64,000 nucleotides of DNA from Shimia gijangensis (lineage in GTDB: Bacteria; Pseudomonadota; Alphaproteobacteria; Rhodobacterales; Rhodobacteraceae). The DNA lies in the NCBI RefSeq assembly GCF_900142085.1, contig NZ_FQZQ01000006.1, positions 62,001 through 126,000 on the forward strand. The letters run 5' to 3'. The translations under genes and the position numbers were made by a program. The notes beneath the pieces are model-generated. The model saw only the letters and a program-made list of their open reading frames with translations, was not told where the DNA came from and searched no databases. Position 1 is the stretch's first letter. The number at the start of each line of letters is the position of its first letter. Of the stretch, positions 54,340-64,000 are shown piece by piece.

Positions 54340-54789
54340 TCAGGCCGCGCCGTAAAGCTTGGCTGCACGAGTCTCAAAAGCGCGCACGATCCGGTGCATA
54401 GCTTCATCAAACACAAGGCCAATGGCTTTTTGCAGGATCACATTGCGGAACTCGAAATCCACAAAGAACGACACCTCACATCCTCCTTCGACATCCCTGA
54501 AATCCCAAGTAGATTTCAGGAACTTGAAAGGTCCGTCGAGGTATTCGGTATCCACTGACTTTCGGGCGTCATGCAAAACCACACGGCTGCCGAATTTTTC
54601 ACGAAACACTTTGAACGAAATCACAAGATCCGCGAGCATCAATCGCGCGTCCCCTTCTGGTGTCTCGGAGCGAATGCGCGCGGCGGCACACCACGGCAGG
54701 AATTCTGGATAAGACGCCACATCCGCCACCAGATCATACATCTGTTGGGCGGTATACGGCAGGGTGCGGATTTCGGAATGAGTTGGCAT
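54340..54789 (-). CDS. COQ10/RatA-like START-domain protein
   Basis: 149 residues, a single polyketide-cyclase/START domain: LPYTAQQMYDLVADVASYPEFLPWCAAARI at the start, VDTEYLDGPFKFLKSTW in the middle. In alphaproteobacteria this family is the ubiquinone-binding COQ10 type; RatA toxin is the name used in E. coli. A role in ubiquinone handling is more likely than toxin activity. It is divergent from hpt. Confidence 0.85.
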   Translation of the reverse strand: MPTHSEIRTLPYTAQQMYDLVADVASYPEFLPWCAAARIRSETPEGDARLMLADLVISFKVFREKFGSRVVLHDARKSVDTEYLDGPFKFLKSTWDFRDVEGGCEVSFFVDFEFRNVILQKAIGLVFDEAMHRIVRAFETRAAKLYGAA

Positions 54790-54856
54790 GGCCTGATTTC
54801 ACGTGGACAGTGGCCGCTCATTTCGTATGCTGAGCGCGGAAAATCAAGGGGGTGTT

Positions 54857-55396
54857 ATGCCAGAGCGTCCATATGTCATCGATCAGATGATCTCAGCCAA
54901 GTCGATCGCGGCTCGTATTGAAGAACTGTGTGATGAAATTTCGAAAGAGTTTGAAGGTACAGATAAGCTGATTGTGGTCGGGCTGTTGCGCGGCTCATTT
55001 GTGTTTATCGCCGACCTTGTGCGCGAACTTGATCTGCCGGTTGAGGTGGATTTCCTTGAGGCTTCCTCTTATGGAAACTCCATGGAAAGCAGTAGAGAAG
55101 TGCGCATTCTCAAAGACTTACGAGGCGAAATTGAAGGACGTGATTTGCTCGTTGTCGAGGACATTGTCGACACCGGGCACACGCTCACCCATGTCATGCA
55201 TCTGTTGGAATCGCGCAATCCGGCCCGTTTGAAAACCATTGCCTTGCTGGACAAGCCCTCGCGACGCGAAGCAGACATTAAGGCAGACTGGATCGGTTTT
55301 TCTATACCGGATGAATTTGTTGTCGGCTATGGCATCGATTTCGCCCAACGCAATCGCAACCTGCCCTTTATCGGCAAGGTGCGCTTCGAGGAATGA
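54857..55396 (+). CDS. hpt: Hypoxanthine phosphoribosyltransferase
   Basis: 179 residues from ATG 54857 ([20 protein letters not shown]), with AAGGGGG shortly upstream. The PRPP-binding motif [14 protein letters not shown] is intact, as are [11 protein letters not shown] and the base-binding Phe region ([14 protein letters not shown]). It salvages hypoxanthine and guanine to IMP/GMP. Its stop overlaps the start of a small membrane-protein gene. Confidence 0.93.
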   Translation: MPERPYVIDQMISAKSIAARIEELCDEISKEFEGTDKLIVVGLLRGSFVFIADLVRELDLPVEVDFLEASSYGNSMESSREVRILKDLRGEIEGRDLLVVEDIVDTGHTLTHVMHLLESRNPARLKTIALLDKPSRREADIKADWIGFSIPDEFVVGYGIDFAQRNRNLPFIGKVRFEE

Positions 55397-55572
55397 ACCT
55401 GCGCCATTTACTAAGGATGGCCCATTGGGTCCATAACCCGCCCTCCAAACGGCGGGTTGTGCTGGTTTTTGGCATTGTGGCTCTGTGCCTTGCCCTTTTT
55501 GCGATTGAACGCATGTTTGGCTGGCCGGATGCCCTCACTCCAAATATGGTCCGTGGCCGCATTCTCCCCTAA
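55393..55572 (+). CDS. 59-residue single-pass membrane protein coupled to hpt
   Basis: The start ATG overlaps the hpt stop (ATGA) with GAGG just upstream. The product has a basic N-terminus ([10 protein letters not shown]), one hydrophobic helix ([17 protein letters not shown]) and a short C-terminal tail ending RGRILP. It is below usual annotation size limits, but translational coupling and the well-formed helix argue that it is real. Function unknown. Confidence 0.7.
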   Translation: MNLRHLLRMAHWVHNPPSKRRVVLVFGIVALCLALFAIERMFGWPDALTPNMVRGRILP

Positions 55573-55651
55573 GCCATCATTTGGCTAGAGGTACTCCGGG
55601 GTGAGTGGTCGAGATGCCGCATTTTGACCATGAGGGGCGGCGCCCCTACCC

Positions 55652-56602
55652 TTAATTCACTCCGAATTTTTCGTTGCGCGCGGCTTGAAGTTTGGCAAAA
55701 TCATCACCCGCCAAATAGGACGACCGGGTCAGCGGCGTGGCCGAGACCATCAGGAATCCCTTGCCATAGGCTGCGGTTTCATAAGCCTTAAACTCGTCAG
55801 GCGTTACAAAGCGATCCACCCCGTGGTGTTTGGGCGTAGGTTGTAAATACTGGCCGATGGTCAGGAAGTCGATATCCGCCGCGCGCATATCATCCATCAC
55901 TTGCTGAACACCTTGTTTGTCTTCCCCAAGCCCCACCATGATGCCAGATTTGGTAAAGATCGATGGGTCCAGTTCTTTAACACGCTGCAACAAGCGCAGC
56001 GAATGGAAATACCGCGCGCCAGGGCGAACCGAAGGGTAAAAGCCCGGAACAGTCTCAAGGTTGTGATTGAAAACATCCGGCTTGGCCTCAACAACGACCT
56101 CAAGAACCTCTGGGGCACATTTGAGGAAATCCGGCGTCAGGACTTCAATTGTCGTCTTGGGTGAGCGATGACGCACGGCGCGGATGGTTTGGGCAAAATG
56201 CTCAGCGCCGCCATCGGCCAGATCATCACGATCCACTGAGGTTATGACCACATGGTTCAGGCTCAGCTTTTTAACAGCCTCAGCCACGCGCCCGGGTTCA
56301 AACGCATCCAAATCGCTGGGTTTGCCAGTTGCGATATTGCAGAATGTGCAGCCTCGGGTACAGATCTCGCCCATAATCATCATGGTCGCGTGGCCCCGGC
56401 TCCAGCATTCGCCTGCATTGGGGCACCCAGCTTCTTCGCAGACCGTCACAAGCTTATTATCGCGCATGATTTTCTTAGTGGCGTTATAGCCCTCACCGGT
56501 TGGTGCCTTCACACGAATCCATTTCGGTTTGCGCGGTTGGGCATTATCCGGGCGATGCGCCTTTTCTGGATGGCGTTGTTCAGGGATTTTCAGATCACGC
56601 AA
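55652..56602 (-). CDS. lipA: Lipoyl synthase
   Basis: 316 residues. Both iron-sulfur motifs are present: the auxiliary cluster [12 protein letters not shown] and the radical SAM motif [22 protein letters not shown] and the C-terminal end (SSYLAGDDF) are typical. It inserts two sulfurs into octanoyl-protein. It is divergent from katG; an Irr-like box lies in the shared 260-bp region, about 136 bp from its start. Confidence 0.95.
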   Translation of the reverse strand: MRDLKIPEQRHPEKAHRPDNAQPRKPKWIRVKAPTGEGYNATKKIMRDNKLVTVCEEAGCPNAGECWSRGHATMMIMGEICTRGCTFCNIATGKPSDLDAFEPGRVAEAVKKLSLNHVVITSVDRDDLADGGAEHFAQTIRAVRHRSPKTTIEVLTPDFLKCAPEVLEVVVEAKPDVFNHNLETVPGFYPSVRPGARYFHSLRLLQRVKELDPSIFTKSGIMVGLGEDKQGVQQVMDDMRAADIDFLTIGQYLQPTPKHHGVDRFVTPDEFKAYETAAYGKGFLMVSATPLTRSSYLAGDDFAKLQAARNEKFGVN

Positions 56603-56737
56603 AGGTCTTTACCTCGGGTCAATTCAGATGGGTCGCTTCATAACATAGAGATACACTTGGGAAAGGGCCATAGGCGCATGTCTGCCATGCGTCACCTTTG
56701 GGACTGCGACAATCTGCGCATCCTTCGTTGATCGATC

Positions 56738-56754
56738 TTTAGAATGCTTCTAAA
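56738..56754. promoter_or_regulatory. Irr-like (ICE) palindrome between lipA and katG
   Basis: TTTAGAA-TGC-TTCTAAA is a perfect palindrome apart from the three-base spacer. It matches the iron-control-element pattern recalled for alphaproteobacterial Irr. It lies 109 bp before the katG start and 136 bp before lipA, both of which encode iron-dependent proteins (heme and Fe-S). A related box precedes the peroxiredoxin gene. Confidence 0.7.
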
Positions 56755-56808
56755 CTCCGTTGTGTTGCGAAGCGAATCTGCCAAATTCGAATGAGATGCT
56801 GAATTTAA

Positions 56809-59055
<2,247 letters not shown>

Positions 59056-59076
59056 CATTAATATATGGAAACTTGG

Positions 59077-59105
59077 GGCGCCGGCATTGTTTCCGGCGCC
59101 TTTTT
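59077..59105 (+). terminator. Rho-independent terminator after katG
   Basis: A perfect 8-bp stem GGCGCCGG / CCGGCGCC with an 8-base loop is followed directly by TTTTT. It starts 22 bp after the stop. Confidence 0.95.
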
Positions 59106-59137
59106 ACATCTGCGTCACCTTTGCCTATTGAATTCAG

Positions 59138-59154
59138 ATTAGAATACTTCCAAT
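59138..59154. promoter_or_regulatory. Degenerate Irr-like box upstream of the peroxiredoxin gene
   Basis: ATTAGAA-TAC-TTCCAAT matches the katG box TTTAGAA-TGC-TTCTAAA at 11 of 14 arm positions. It is 64 bp before the peroxiredoxin start. Confidence 0.4.
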
Positions 59155-59217
59155 TCTCAAACTCATAGGGATGCCCCACCTTTTGGGGAATCAATTATCT
59201 GCCAAATGAGGTACAAA

Positions 59218-59763
59218 ATGAAATCAGGCCTGCAACTCCCCGTTGTGACTTTCAAAACTCGTGTTCGCGACGAAACCATCGGCGGTGACAATCCGTTCCG
59301 CTGGCAGAATATGACAACGGCGGACTATTTTGCCGGAAAACGCGTAGTGCTTTTCTCGTTGCCCGGCGCGTTTACGCCAACCTGTTCAACATATCAGCTG
59401 CCCGGCTTTGAAAACAACGCTGAGGCTTTCGCGGCGCATGGTATCGATGAGATTTACTGCATGTCCGTGAACGATAGTTTTGTAATGAACAAATGGGCAG
59501 AATCGCAGAACTTGTCCAACGTCAAAGTCATCCCAGACGGTTCGGGTGAATTCACTCGCAAGATCGGTATGCTGGTAGCCAAGGATAACCTCGGTTTTGG
59601 CGCTCGCTCGTGGCGCTATGCGGCGATAATCAACGACGGTGTGATCGAAGCATGGTTCGAAGAACCCGGCCTGTCCGATAACCACCTTGAAGATCCTTAT
59701 GGTGTGTCTTCACCAGAAAATGTTTTGGACTATTTGCAGTCTGCGAGCCTGAAAAGCGCATAA
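59218..59763 (+). CDS. Peroxiredoxin, Prx5-like
   Basis: 181 residues from ATG 59218, with GAGG directly upstream (an earlier ATG would overlap that site). The peroxidatic Cys56 is in PGAFTPTCSTYQLPGFE, with the Prx5-type W in NKWAES. A second cysteine (EIYCMSVND) is not in the usual resolving position, so it is probably a 1-Cys or glutaredoxin-dependent type. It reduces hydroperoxides. It lies between katG and the DsbA-fold gene, each with its own terminator. Confidence 0.9.
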   Translation: MKSGLQLPVVTFKTRVRDETIGGDNPFRWQNMTTADYFAGKRVVLFSLPGAFTPTCSTYQLPGFENNAEAFAAHGIDEIYCMSVNDSFVMNKWAESQNLSNVKVIPDGSGEFTRKIGMLVAKDNLGFGARSWRYAAIINDGVIEAWFEEPGLSDNHLEDPYGVSSPENVLDYLQSASLKSA

Positions 59764-59792
59764 GAGCCTGCTCTAGAAATGTAGAAAACCGG

Positions 59793-59824
59793 AAAGGCTT
59801 GTGTGTTTCACACAGGCCTTTTTA
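59793..59824 (+). terminator. Rho-independent terminator after the peroxiredoxin gene
   Basis: A ~12-bp stem (AAGGCTTGTGTG / CACACAGGCCTT, with a G-T pair) and a short loop are followed by TTTTT. It begins 30 bp after the stop. Confidence 0.9.
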
Positions 59825-59913
59825 ATACGACCTTGTAATTAGCACAGTGTCACATTGAATTCGGTTCGACAGTTTTGTTATCGGTGTCACATTCACAAAA
59901 GGGGAATTCGGTC

Positions 59914-60603
59914 ATGACAAAGGTCAAATTGGTTCACTTCTCAGATGTTCTGTGTGTTTGGGCACATGTTGGGCAAGCCAGCTTTCAAAAACTCATGGAA
60001 AACTTCGGCGAGAAAATTGAAGTTGAAGCCCACTATTGTTCGGTCTTCCCTGACACTCAGACCAAGATCAAAAACCTATGGAAAGATCGCGGCGGCTTTG
60101 AGGGATACGCAGCGCATGTCCAAGACGTTGCGGAGCAATTTGATGGCTTTAAGGTGCATTCTGATGTCTGGAGAAAAATTCAGCCACGATCTTCGGCAAG
60201 CCCACATCTTTTTCTAAAGGCCATTGAATCGTTGGAAGGTCCGGATGCGCAACAAACGAGCTACTCAGACCGACCCTCTGCCAAGGCCGCACGCGCATTA
60301 CGTCAGGCATTTTTTGGTGAGGCACAGGATATCGCCAACTGGAACGTTCAAAAGACCATTTGCCAGGACATCGGACAGGATTTCGACAGAGTTCTGCACA
60401 AGATTGAAACCGGTGAAGCCATAGCGAACCTTGCTGCCGATTACGATTTGGCGCAGTCAATGCATGTACAGGGCAGCCCGACCTATGTTCTGAACGAAGG
60501 GCGACAAAAACTTTTTGGCAATGTGGCCTACAGCATTCTAAGCGCCAACGTCAAAGAGTTGCTCAGCACAGACTTTGGTGAAAACGCAACTGAGTGCTCC
60601 TGA
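59914..60603 (+). CDS. DsbA-fold thioredoxin-like protein with only one active-site cysteine
   Basis: 229 residues from ATG 59914. The DsbA/FrnE-type fold is seen, with an N-terminal strand and active site SDVLCVWAHVG, a helical insertion and a cis-Pro strand VQGSPTYVLNEGR. The expected C-x-x-C is replaced by Cys-Val-Trp-Ala, so disulfide exchange through two cysteines is impossible. There is no signal peptide, so it acts in the cytosol. It may use a monothiol mechanism or be a glutathione-dependent isomerase/transferase relative. Position after katG and prx suggests a stress role. Confidence 0.75.
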   Translation: MTKVKLVHFSDVLCVWAHVGQASFQKLMENFGEKIEVEAHYCSVFPDTQTKIKNLWKDRGGFEGYAAHVQDVAEQFDGFKVHSDVWRKIQPRSSASPHLFLKAIESLEGPDAQQTSYSDRPSAKAARALRQAFFGEAQDIANWNVQKTICQDIGQDFDRVLHKIETGEAIANLAADYDLAQSMHVQGSPTYVLNEGRQKLFGNVAYSILSANVKELLSTDFGENATECS

Positions 60604-60620
60604 GCACTTAGGAGTACGGA

Positions 60621-60652
60621 CGGCGCGCTTCATTAGAAACGCGCCGCCCTTT
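60621..60652 (+). terminator. Terminator after the DsbA-fold gene
   Basis: The GC-rich stem CGGCGCG / CGCGCCG with a 12-base loop is followed by CCTTTC. It begins 18 bp past the stop. Confidence 0.75.
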
Positions 60653-60698
60653 CGCTCGCTGTTGGCTCAAAACTTCAAGCGAAAAACCCTTGGAGGGG

Positions 60699-61796
60699 TT
60701 ATCCAATCATACGTCCTGCACCCCCTGATTGCGAACGATAATATTCACTCAACCGCATTAGGGCGATTCTGAGCACAATCTTGCCGGATCGAGCAGACCA
60801 CCCAAGGTGCTTTTCCGCAGTCTCGAGTCCTTCCAGGAAACAACAGCAGCGCAGCGCGACATCCGAAAGTCCTTCGCCCAATTCCCGAATGGCCTGCACA
60901 ACACGTTCTCGTGCCATGGCCGGTGTGCCTTTGACGCCGGTATCAGTGACATAGTCTTCCGGATTCTGCCCGTCGAGAAACCGTTTCCAGTTGGTGGTGT
61001 CACGCGGCCCCATTTGAGCCAACTCAAAGTCTTCACGAAGCCTTTCACCTGCAACGACTAGGTCTTCATCCAAAAACGGCGCGCCCGATTTATCGCGTCG
61101 TCGCGCCAAAGCTGTCAGCGGAGAATCCGCTATGGAAAACCGCATTGGACGCCCCTTGGCAGGCATCACTGCACCACTGAGATTTGGGCCGGCGAACGCT
61201 GCCTGGGCTTCGGCAAATCCCTGGGCCTGATTTTCCGCTTCAGCAAGCATTCGGTTCAAAGCACTGCGACCCGTTGCCGTGATATGATACCGCGAAATCC
61301 GCCCCGGTGTGTTGCAGGCAATCCAGTCTTTGAGCACCATGGCCTGTGCAATATCACGATCCACGACCGCAGTGCGCGCAGTTGAATCGTCGTTTTCCCG
61401 AACCACGACCGCCTTTTCCATCTCTGCGGCGACAGCCAGAACGGCGCCGGTTTCGCAAAGGCGACGCAAAATACGCATGCCCTCTCGGTTCAGAGTGGCC
61501 TCATTTGGCAGGCTCTCGTCCATCAAGATATCGTTCATTTGACAGGTCTCCTCAAATTTCACTGAGCGGGGTGAAAAATCTGAATTCGTAGCCAATGCCT
61601 GCAATGCTTCATCCATCAACGGATCGTCCCGCAAATTTTCGAGTTTGCGTATCTGGCGCATAACGGTAGACGGATGACTGGCTTGAGCACGCGCAATTTC
61701 ACGGATCGACAACCCCTTTTCCGTGTGCAGCAAATACCTTTGCACAGCGACTGGCGGCCATTTCGATCTCAAGTGTGTTTGTGTCTTTGCCGTCAT
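60699..61796 (-). CDS. DUF6456 domain protein with N-terminal helix-turn-helix
   Basis: 365 residues from ATG 61796 (MTAKTQTHLRSKWPPVAVQR); a longer frame starts 11 codons earlier. The N-terminus has a helix-turn-helix-like segment (SIREIARAQASHPSTVMRQIRKLE). The C-terminal half (SPLTALARRRDKSGAPFLDE to LRIALMRLSEYY) is the DUF6456 region found in alphaproteobacteria. A role as a transcription factor is inferred only. It is divergent from the DUF6477 gene. Confidence 0.8.
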   Translation of the reverse strand: MTAKTQTHLRSKWPPVAVQRYLLHTEKGLSIREIARAQASHPSTVMRQIRKLENLRDDPLMDEALQALATNSDFSPRSVKFEETCQMNDILMDESLPNEATLNREGMRILRRLCETGAVLAVAAEMEKAVVVRENDDSTARTAVVDRDIAQAMVLKDWIACNTPGRISRYHITATGRSALNRMLAEAENQAQGFAEAQAAFAGPNLSGAVMPAKGRPMRFSIADSPLTALARRRDKSGAPFLDEDLVVAGERLREDFELAQMGPRDTTNWKRFLDGQNPEDYVTDTGVKGTPAMARERVVQAIRELGEGLSDVALRCCCFLEGLETAEKHLGWSARSGKIVLRIALMRLSEYYRSQSGGAGRMIG

Positions 61797-62027
61797 GTCG
61801 CGCCCCATTAAGGTCAGTAAGACTCCCATAGTTTCCCACAGGTTTTACGTAAAATTGTCCACAAATTAGAGCTTATTTGTTACCCAGCTGTTAAAATAAG
61901 CCCGTGAAGACATGATTGTTTCCAATTCATAAACAGTCTCAAAATCACCCGTGCGCCGGACCCAAGCACAACGCAACACCCGCATAAGTTGAGTATCCTT
62001 TCAAGAAAACACGAAAGGACTCACATT

Positions 62028-62339
62028 ATGAAAGATATTCTAAGCCTGCTCAAAGACCTGCGCCGCCCACGGCTTTTGATACGTGCAGCACGACATGGGG
62101 TGGATGAATATCAGCGCGAGCAGCACCTGAAACGGCACCTTGGGTATGGCCGCCTACCCAAAAATGGCGCAGCGTTGATGCAACTTGTGGAAAAGGAACG
62201 TGCCATGAACGACCAACGGCGCAGCGGGGACGCCGGGTACTCAATTGTGCATCATGTTGACATTTTGATTGCGATCATGGGAGAGGCACGCTTGTTGCGC
62301 ACTTCTCCCACGGTGAATACTGCCGACACATTGGCCTAA
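62028..62339 (+). CDS. DUF6477 family protein
   Basis: 103 residues from ATG 62028. The start MKDILSLLKDLRRPRLLIRAARHGVDEY is the hallmark of a small Rhodobacteraceae family, followed by a basic helical middle and SIVHHVDILIAIMGEARLL. Function unknown; it regularly accompanies the DUF6456 protein, here divergently with 231 bp between starts. An 8-bp inverted repeat (GCTTATTT / AAATAAGC) lies in that gap near 61872. It converges on the MttB-like gene with one base between stops. Confidence 0.8.
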   Translation: MKDILSLLKDLRRPRLLIRAARHGVDEYQREQHLKRHLGYGRLPKNGAALMQLVEKERAMNDQRRSGDAGYSIVHHVDILIAIMGEARLLRTSPTVNTADTLA

Positions 62340-62340
62340 A

Positions 62341-63885
62341 TCACATGAAAGAATCCGGCATGGATTCCTTCCGCTGTGCGACAAAGGCTTGCAGGGCTTC
62401 TTCGACAGACGGCTCGAGAGCTGGCTTCTGGTAATCCCCCAAAAGCTTTTCGACCCGGGCCGAGGCCAGGCTGCGCGTATCTCGCGCGCCTTCTTCTTCC
62501 CAGGTCTCATAGGGTTTGTAATCAAGCAGATCAGACTTCCAGAACGCAGTTTTAAAGTTCGCCTGGGTGTGCGCACATCCAAGATAGTGACCACCGGGGC
62601 CGACTTCTCGGATAGCGTCCATGGCCTGCGCTTCTTCGTCAACCGAGACCCCTTTGGCCAGGCCATGCAGCGCACCAAGCTGATCCGCATCCATCACGAA
62701 TTTCTCAAAGTCTGCAACCAGTCCACCTTCTAGCCAGCCACAGGAATGCAACATGAAATTCACCCCAGAGGTGAGCCCCATGTTCAGCGAGTTTGCGGTT
62801 TCATAAGCTGCCTGCGCGTCAGGCAATTTTGAGCCGCAGAAGGAACCCGCAGACCTATACGGCAACCCCAGACGGCGTGCCAGCTGACCCGCGCCATAGG
62901 TGATCAGAGACGCTTCTGGCGTGCCAAAAGTCGGCGCGCCGGAATTCATGTCGATCGAGCTCACGAAGGCGCCAAAAATGGCAGGAGCACCGGGGCGTAC
63001 AATCTGGCTATAAGCCACGCCAGCCAAAACCTCGGCCAGAACCTGTGTCAGCGTACCCGCCACCGAAACGGGCGCCATCGCGCCGCCAACGATAAAGGGC
63101 GAAATGATACAAGCCTGATTGTTCTGAGCGTAAACCTCAAGCGAGCCCATCATCACATCGTCAAAGGTCATCGGCGAATTGATGTTGGTTAGCGAGGTCA
63201 TCACTGTGTTGTTCTGCACAAAGTCTTCACCAAACAAAACGCCACACATATCCACCGAATCTTGAGCCCGGCTGGGCTCTGTCACCGATCCCATGAATGG
63301 TTTGTCTGACAGGGTCATATGCGCCATCAACATATCCAGATGGCGTTTGTTCACCGGAATGTCGGTGGGTTCACAAACAGTGCCACCCGAATGGTGCAAC
63401 CATTTGGACATATAGGCGAGCTTCACGAATTTGTTAAAGTCATCCATGGTCGCATAACGGCGGCCGCCTGCAACGTCGCGCACGAAGGGCGGGCCATAGA
63501 CCGGTGCCAACACCAGGTTTCGTCCACCGATAACAACCGATTTTTCAGGGTTGCGCGCGTGTTGGGTGAATTCGGAAGGGGCTGTTGAACACAATTTGCG
63601 GGCCAAACCACGCGGAATGCGCACACGTTCTCCAGTGATATCGGCACCCGCTTCACGCCAGCGATCAAGCGCGGCGGGATTGTCGACGAAGTTGACACCG
63701 ACCTCTTCCAGAATAGTTTCGGCATTGTATTCGATGATCTCAATAGCTTCTTCGTTGAGGACTTCGAAATTCGGGATGTTGCGCTGAATGTACTTTGCAG
63801 TCTCAAACGACACTGCACTGCGCTCAGCGCGGCGAGCAGCACCTCCGCCTCCACGACCCCGACGACCTGTTCTTGCTTCTGGCAT
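62341..63885 (-). CDS. Trimethylamine methyltransferase (MttB) family protein, second copy
   Basis: 514 residues with the MttB barrel pattern and no in-frame amber codon. It has a glycine/arginine-rich N-terminus (TGRRGRGGGGAARRAERSA) like the copy at 29633. It is a clear paralogue, but not a recent duplicate: the two differ along most of their length. It likely demethylates a quaternary amine onto a corrinoid carrier; partner genes may lie beyond the window edge. The 115 bp upstream (63886-64000) show no hairpin like that of the other copy. Confidence 0.87.
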   Translation of the reverse strand: MPEARTGRRGRGGGGAARRAERSAVSFETAKYIQRNIPNFEVLNEEAIEIIEYNAETILEEVGVNFVDNPAALDRWREAGADITGERVRIPRGLARKLCSTAPSEFTQHARNPEKSVVIGGRNLVLAPVYGPPFVRDVAGGRRYATMDDFNKFVKLAYMSKWLHHSGGTVCEPTDIPVNKRHLDMLMAHMTLSDKPFMGSVTEPSRAQDSVDMCGVLFGEDFVQNNTVMTSLTNINSPMTFDDVMMGSLEVYAQNNQACIISPFIVGGAMAPVSVAGTLTQVLAEVLAGVAYSQIVRPGAPAIFGAFVSSIDMNSGAPTFGTPEASLITYGAGQLARRLGLPYRSAGSFCGSKLPDAQAAYETANSLNMGLTSGVNFMLHSCGWLEGGLVADFEKFVMDADQLGALHGLAKGVSVDEEAQAMDAIREVGPGGHYLGCAHTQANFKTAFWKSDLLDYKPYETWEEEGARDTRSLASARVEKLLGDYQKPALEPSVEEALQAFVAQRKESMPDSFM

Positions 63886-64000
63886 GACTTCCCCTCACCC
63901 CAAAGGTGTTACGTTTCCTCTATGGTTTTAATCGGCCCGAATGCCATTGCGCCGAAGGATAACGGCCTTTGAGGTTGAAAAGCGACATTCTGCCGGGATT

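Noticed and set aside
55633-55647. AGGGGC-GGC-GCCCCT palindrome between the hpt operon and lipA as a terminator
   Set aside because: No T-run on either strand; it may aid termination but is not convincing alone.

Overview
The window looks like a chromosomal segment of a marine Rhodobacteraceae (Roseobacter-group) alphaproteobacterium. The main evidence is the gene order dusB-ntrB-ntrC-ntrY-ntrX-trkA-trkH-hfq-hflX with a divergent ispDF fusion. Supporting signs are an operon-borne TRAP transporter, two non-pyrrolysine MttB-like methyltransferases, DUF6456/DUF6477 proteins and an arginase/CtlX/ornithine cyclodeaminase cluster. All identifications come from reading the sequence; no database search was run.

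Layout. 1-2029: 3' part of a large MscS-type channel. 2106-8640: a hypothetical, mostly secreted block (a beta-barrel-like protein, a 963-residue multidomain secreted protein and a gene split by a -1 frameshift) ending at an integrase remnant beside tRNA-Leu(CAA), which suggests an old island. 8792-13117: TRAP operon with a flavin monooxygenase inside it. 13277-14331: YqaA-like and DsbB membrane proteins. 14328-17770: Lrp-type regulator divergent from an arginine/ornithine catabolic operon, with shared palindromic boxes at both ends. 17897-26840: HNH nuclease, outer-membrane protein, esterase, AlkA-type glycosylase, MFS transporter, NDUFAF6-like protein, cimA and cysS. 27135-28051: SoxR and a divergent VOC protein around a near-perfect SoxR box. 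28079-31218: aminotransferase and MttB-like gene, each with structured upstream DNA. 31247-32252: EF-hand protein and ECF sigma factor. 32253-34569: gene-poor decayed DNA containing a Rieske oxygenase pseudogene and an orphan terminator. 34570-36231: VWA-Hint secreted protein.

36282-49249 is the conserved nitrogen-regulation/potassium/Hfq cluster, read leftward and interrupted by two tandem paralogous lipoprotein genes on the other strand. 49417-52889 holds ispDF, pgpA, pncC and an ammonium transporter. 53008-56602 holds an MmgE/PrpD protein, a RatA/COQ10-like protein, hpt, a 59-residue membrane protein and lipA. 56738-60652 is an oxidative-stress block (katG, a peroxiredoxin, a DsbA-fold protein), each gene with its own terminator and the first two with Irr-like boxes upstream. 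The window ends with DUF6456/DUF6477 genes and a second MttB-like gene.

Functional links: NtrB/NtrC and Amt concern nitrogen supply, and the arginine operon would release ammonia and proline from arginine and citrulline. SoxR, KatG, peroxiredoxin and the DsbA-fold protein concern redox stress. The most unusual items are the frameshift-split secreted gene beside an integrase scar, the regulator boxes bracketing the arginine operon, the paired Irr-like boxes at katG and prx, the uORF/hairpin arrangement before the first MttB gene, and the decayed Rieske oxygenase whose CPYHGW motif has become CP-stop-HGW.
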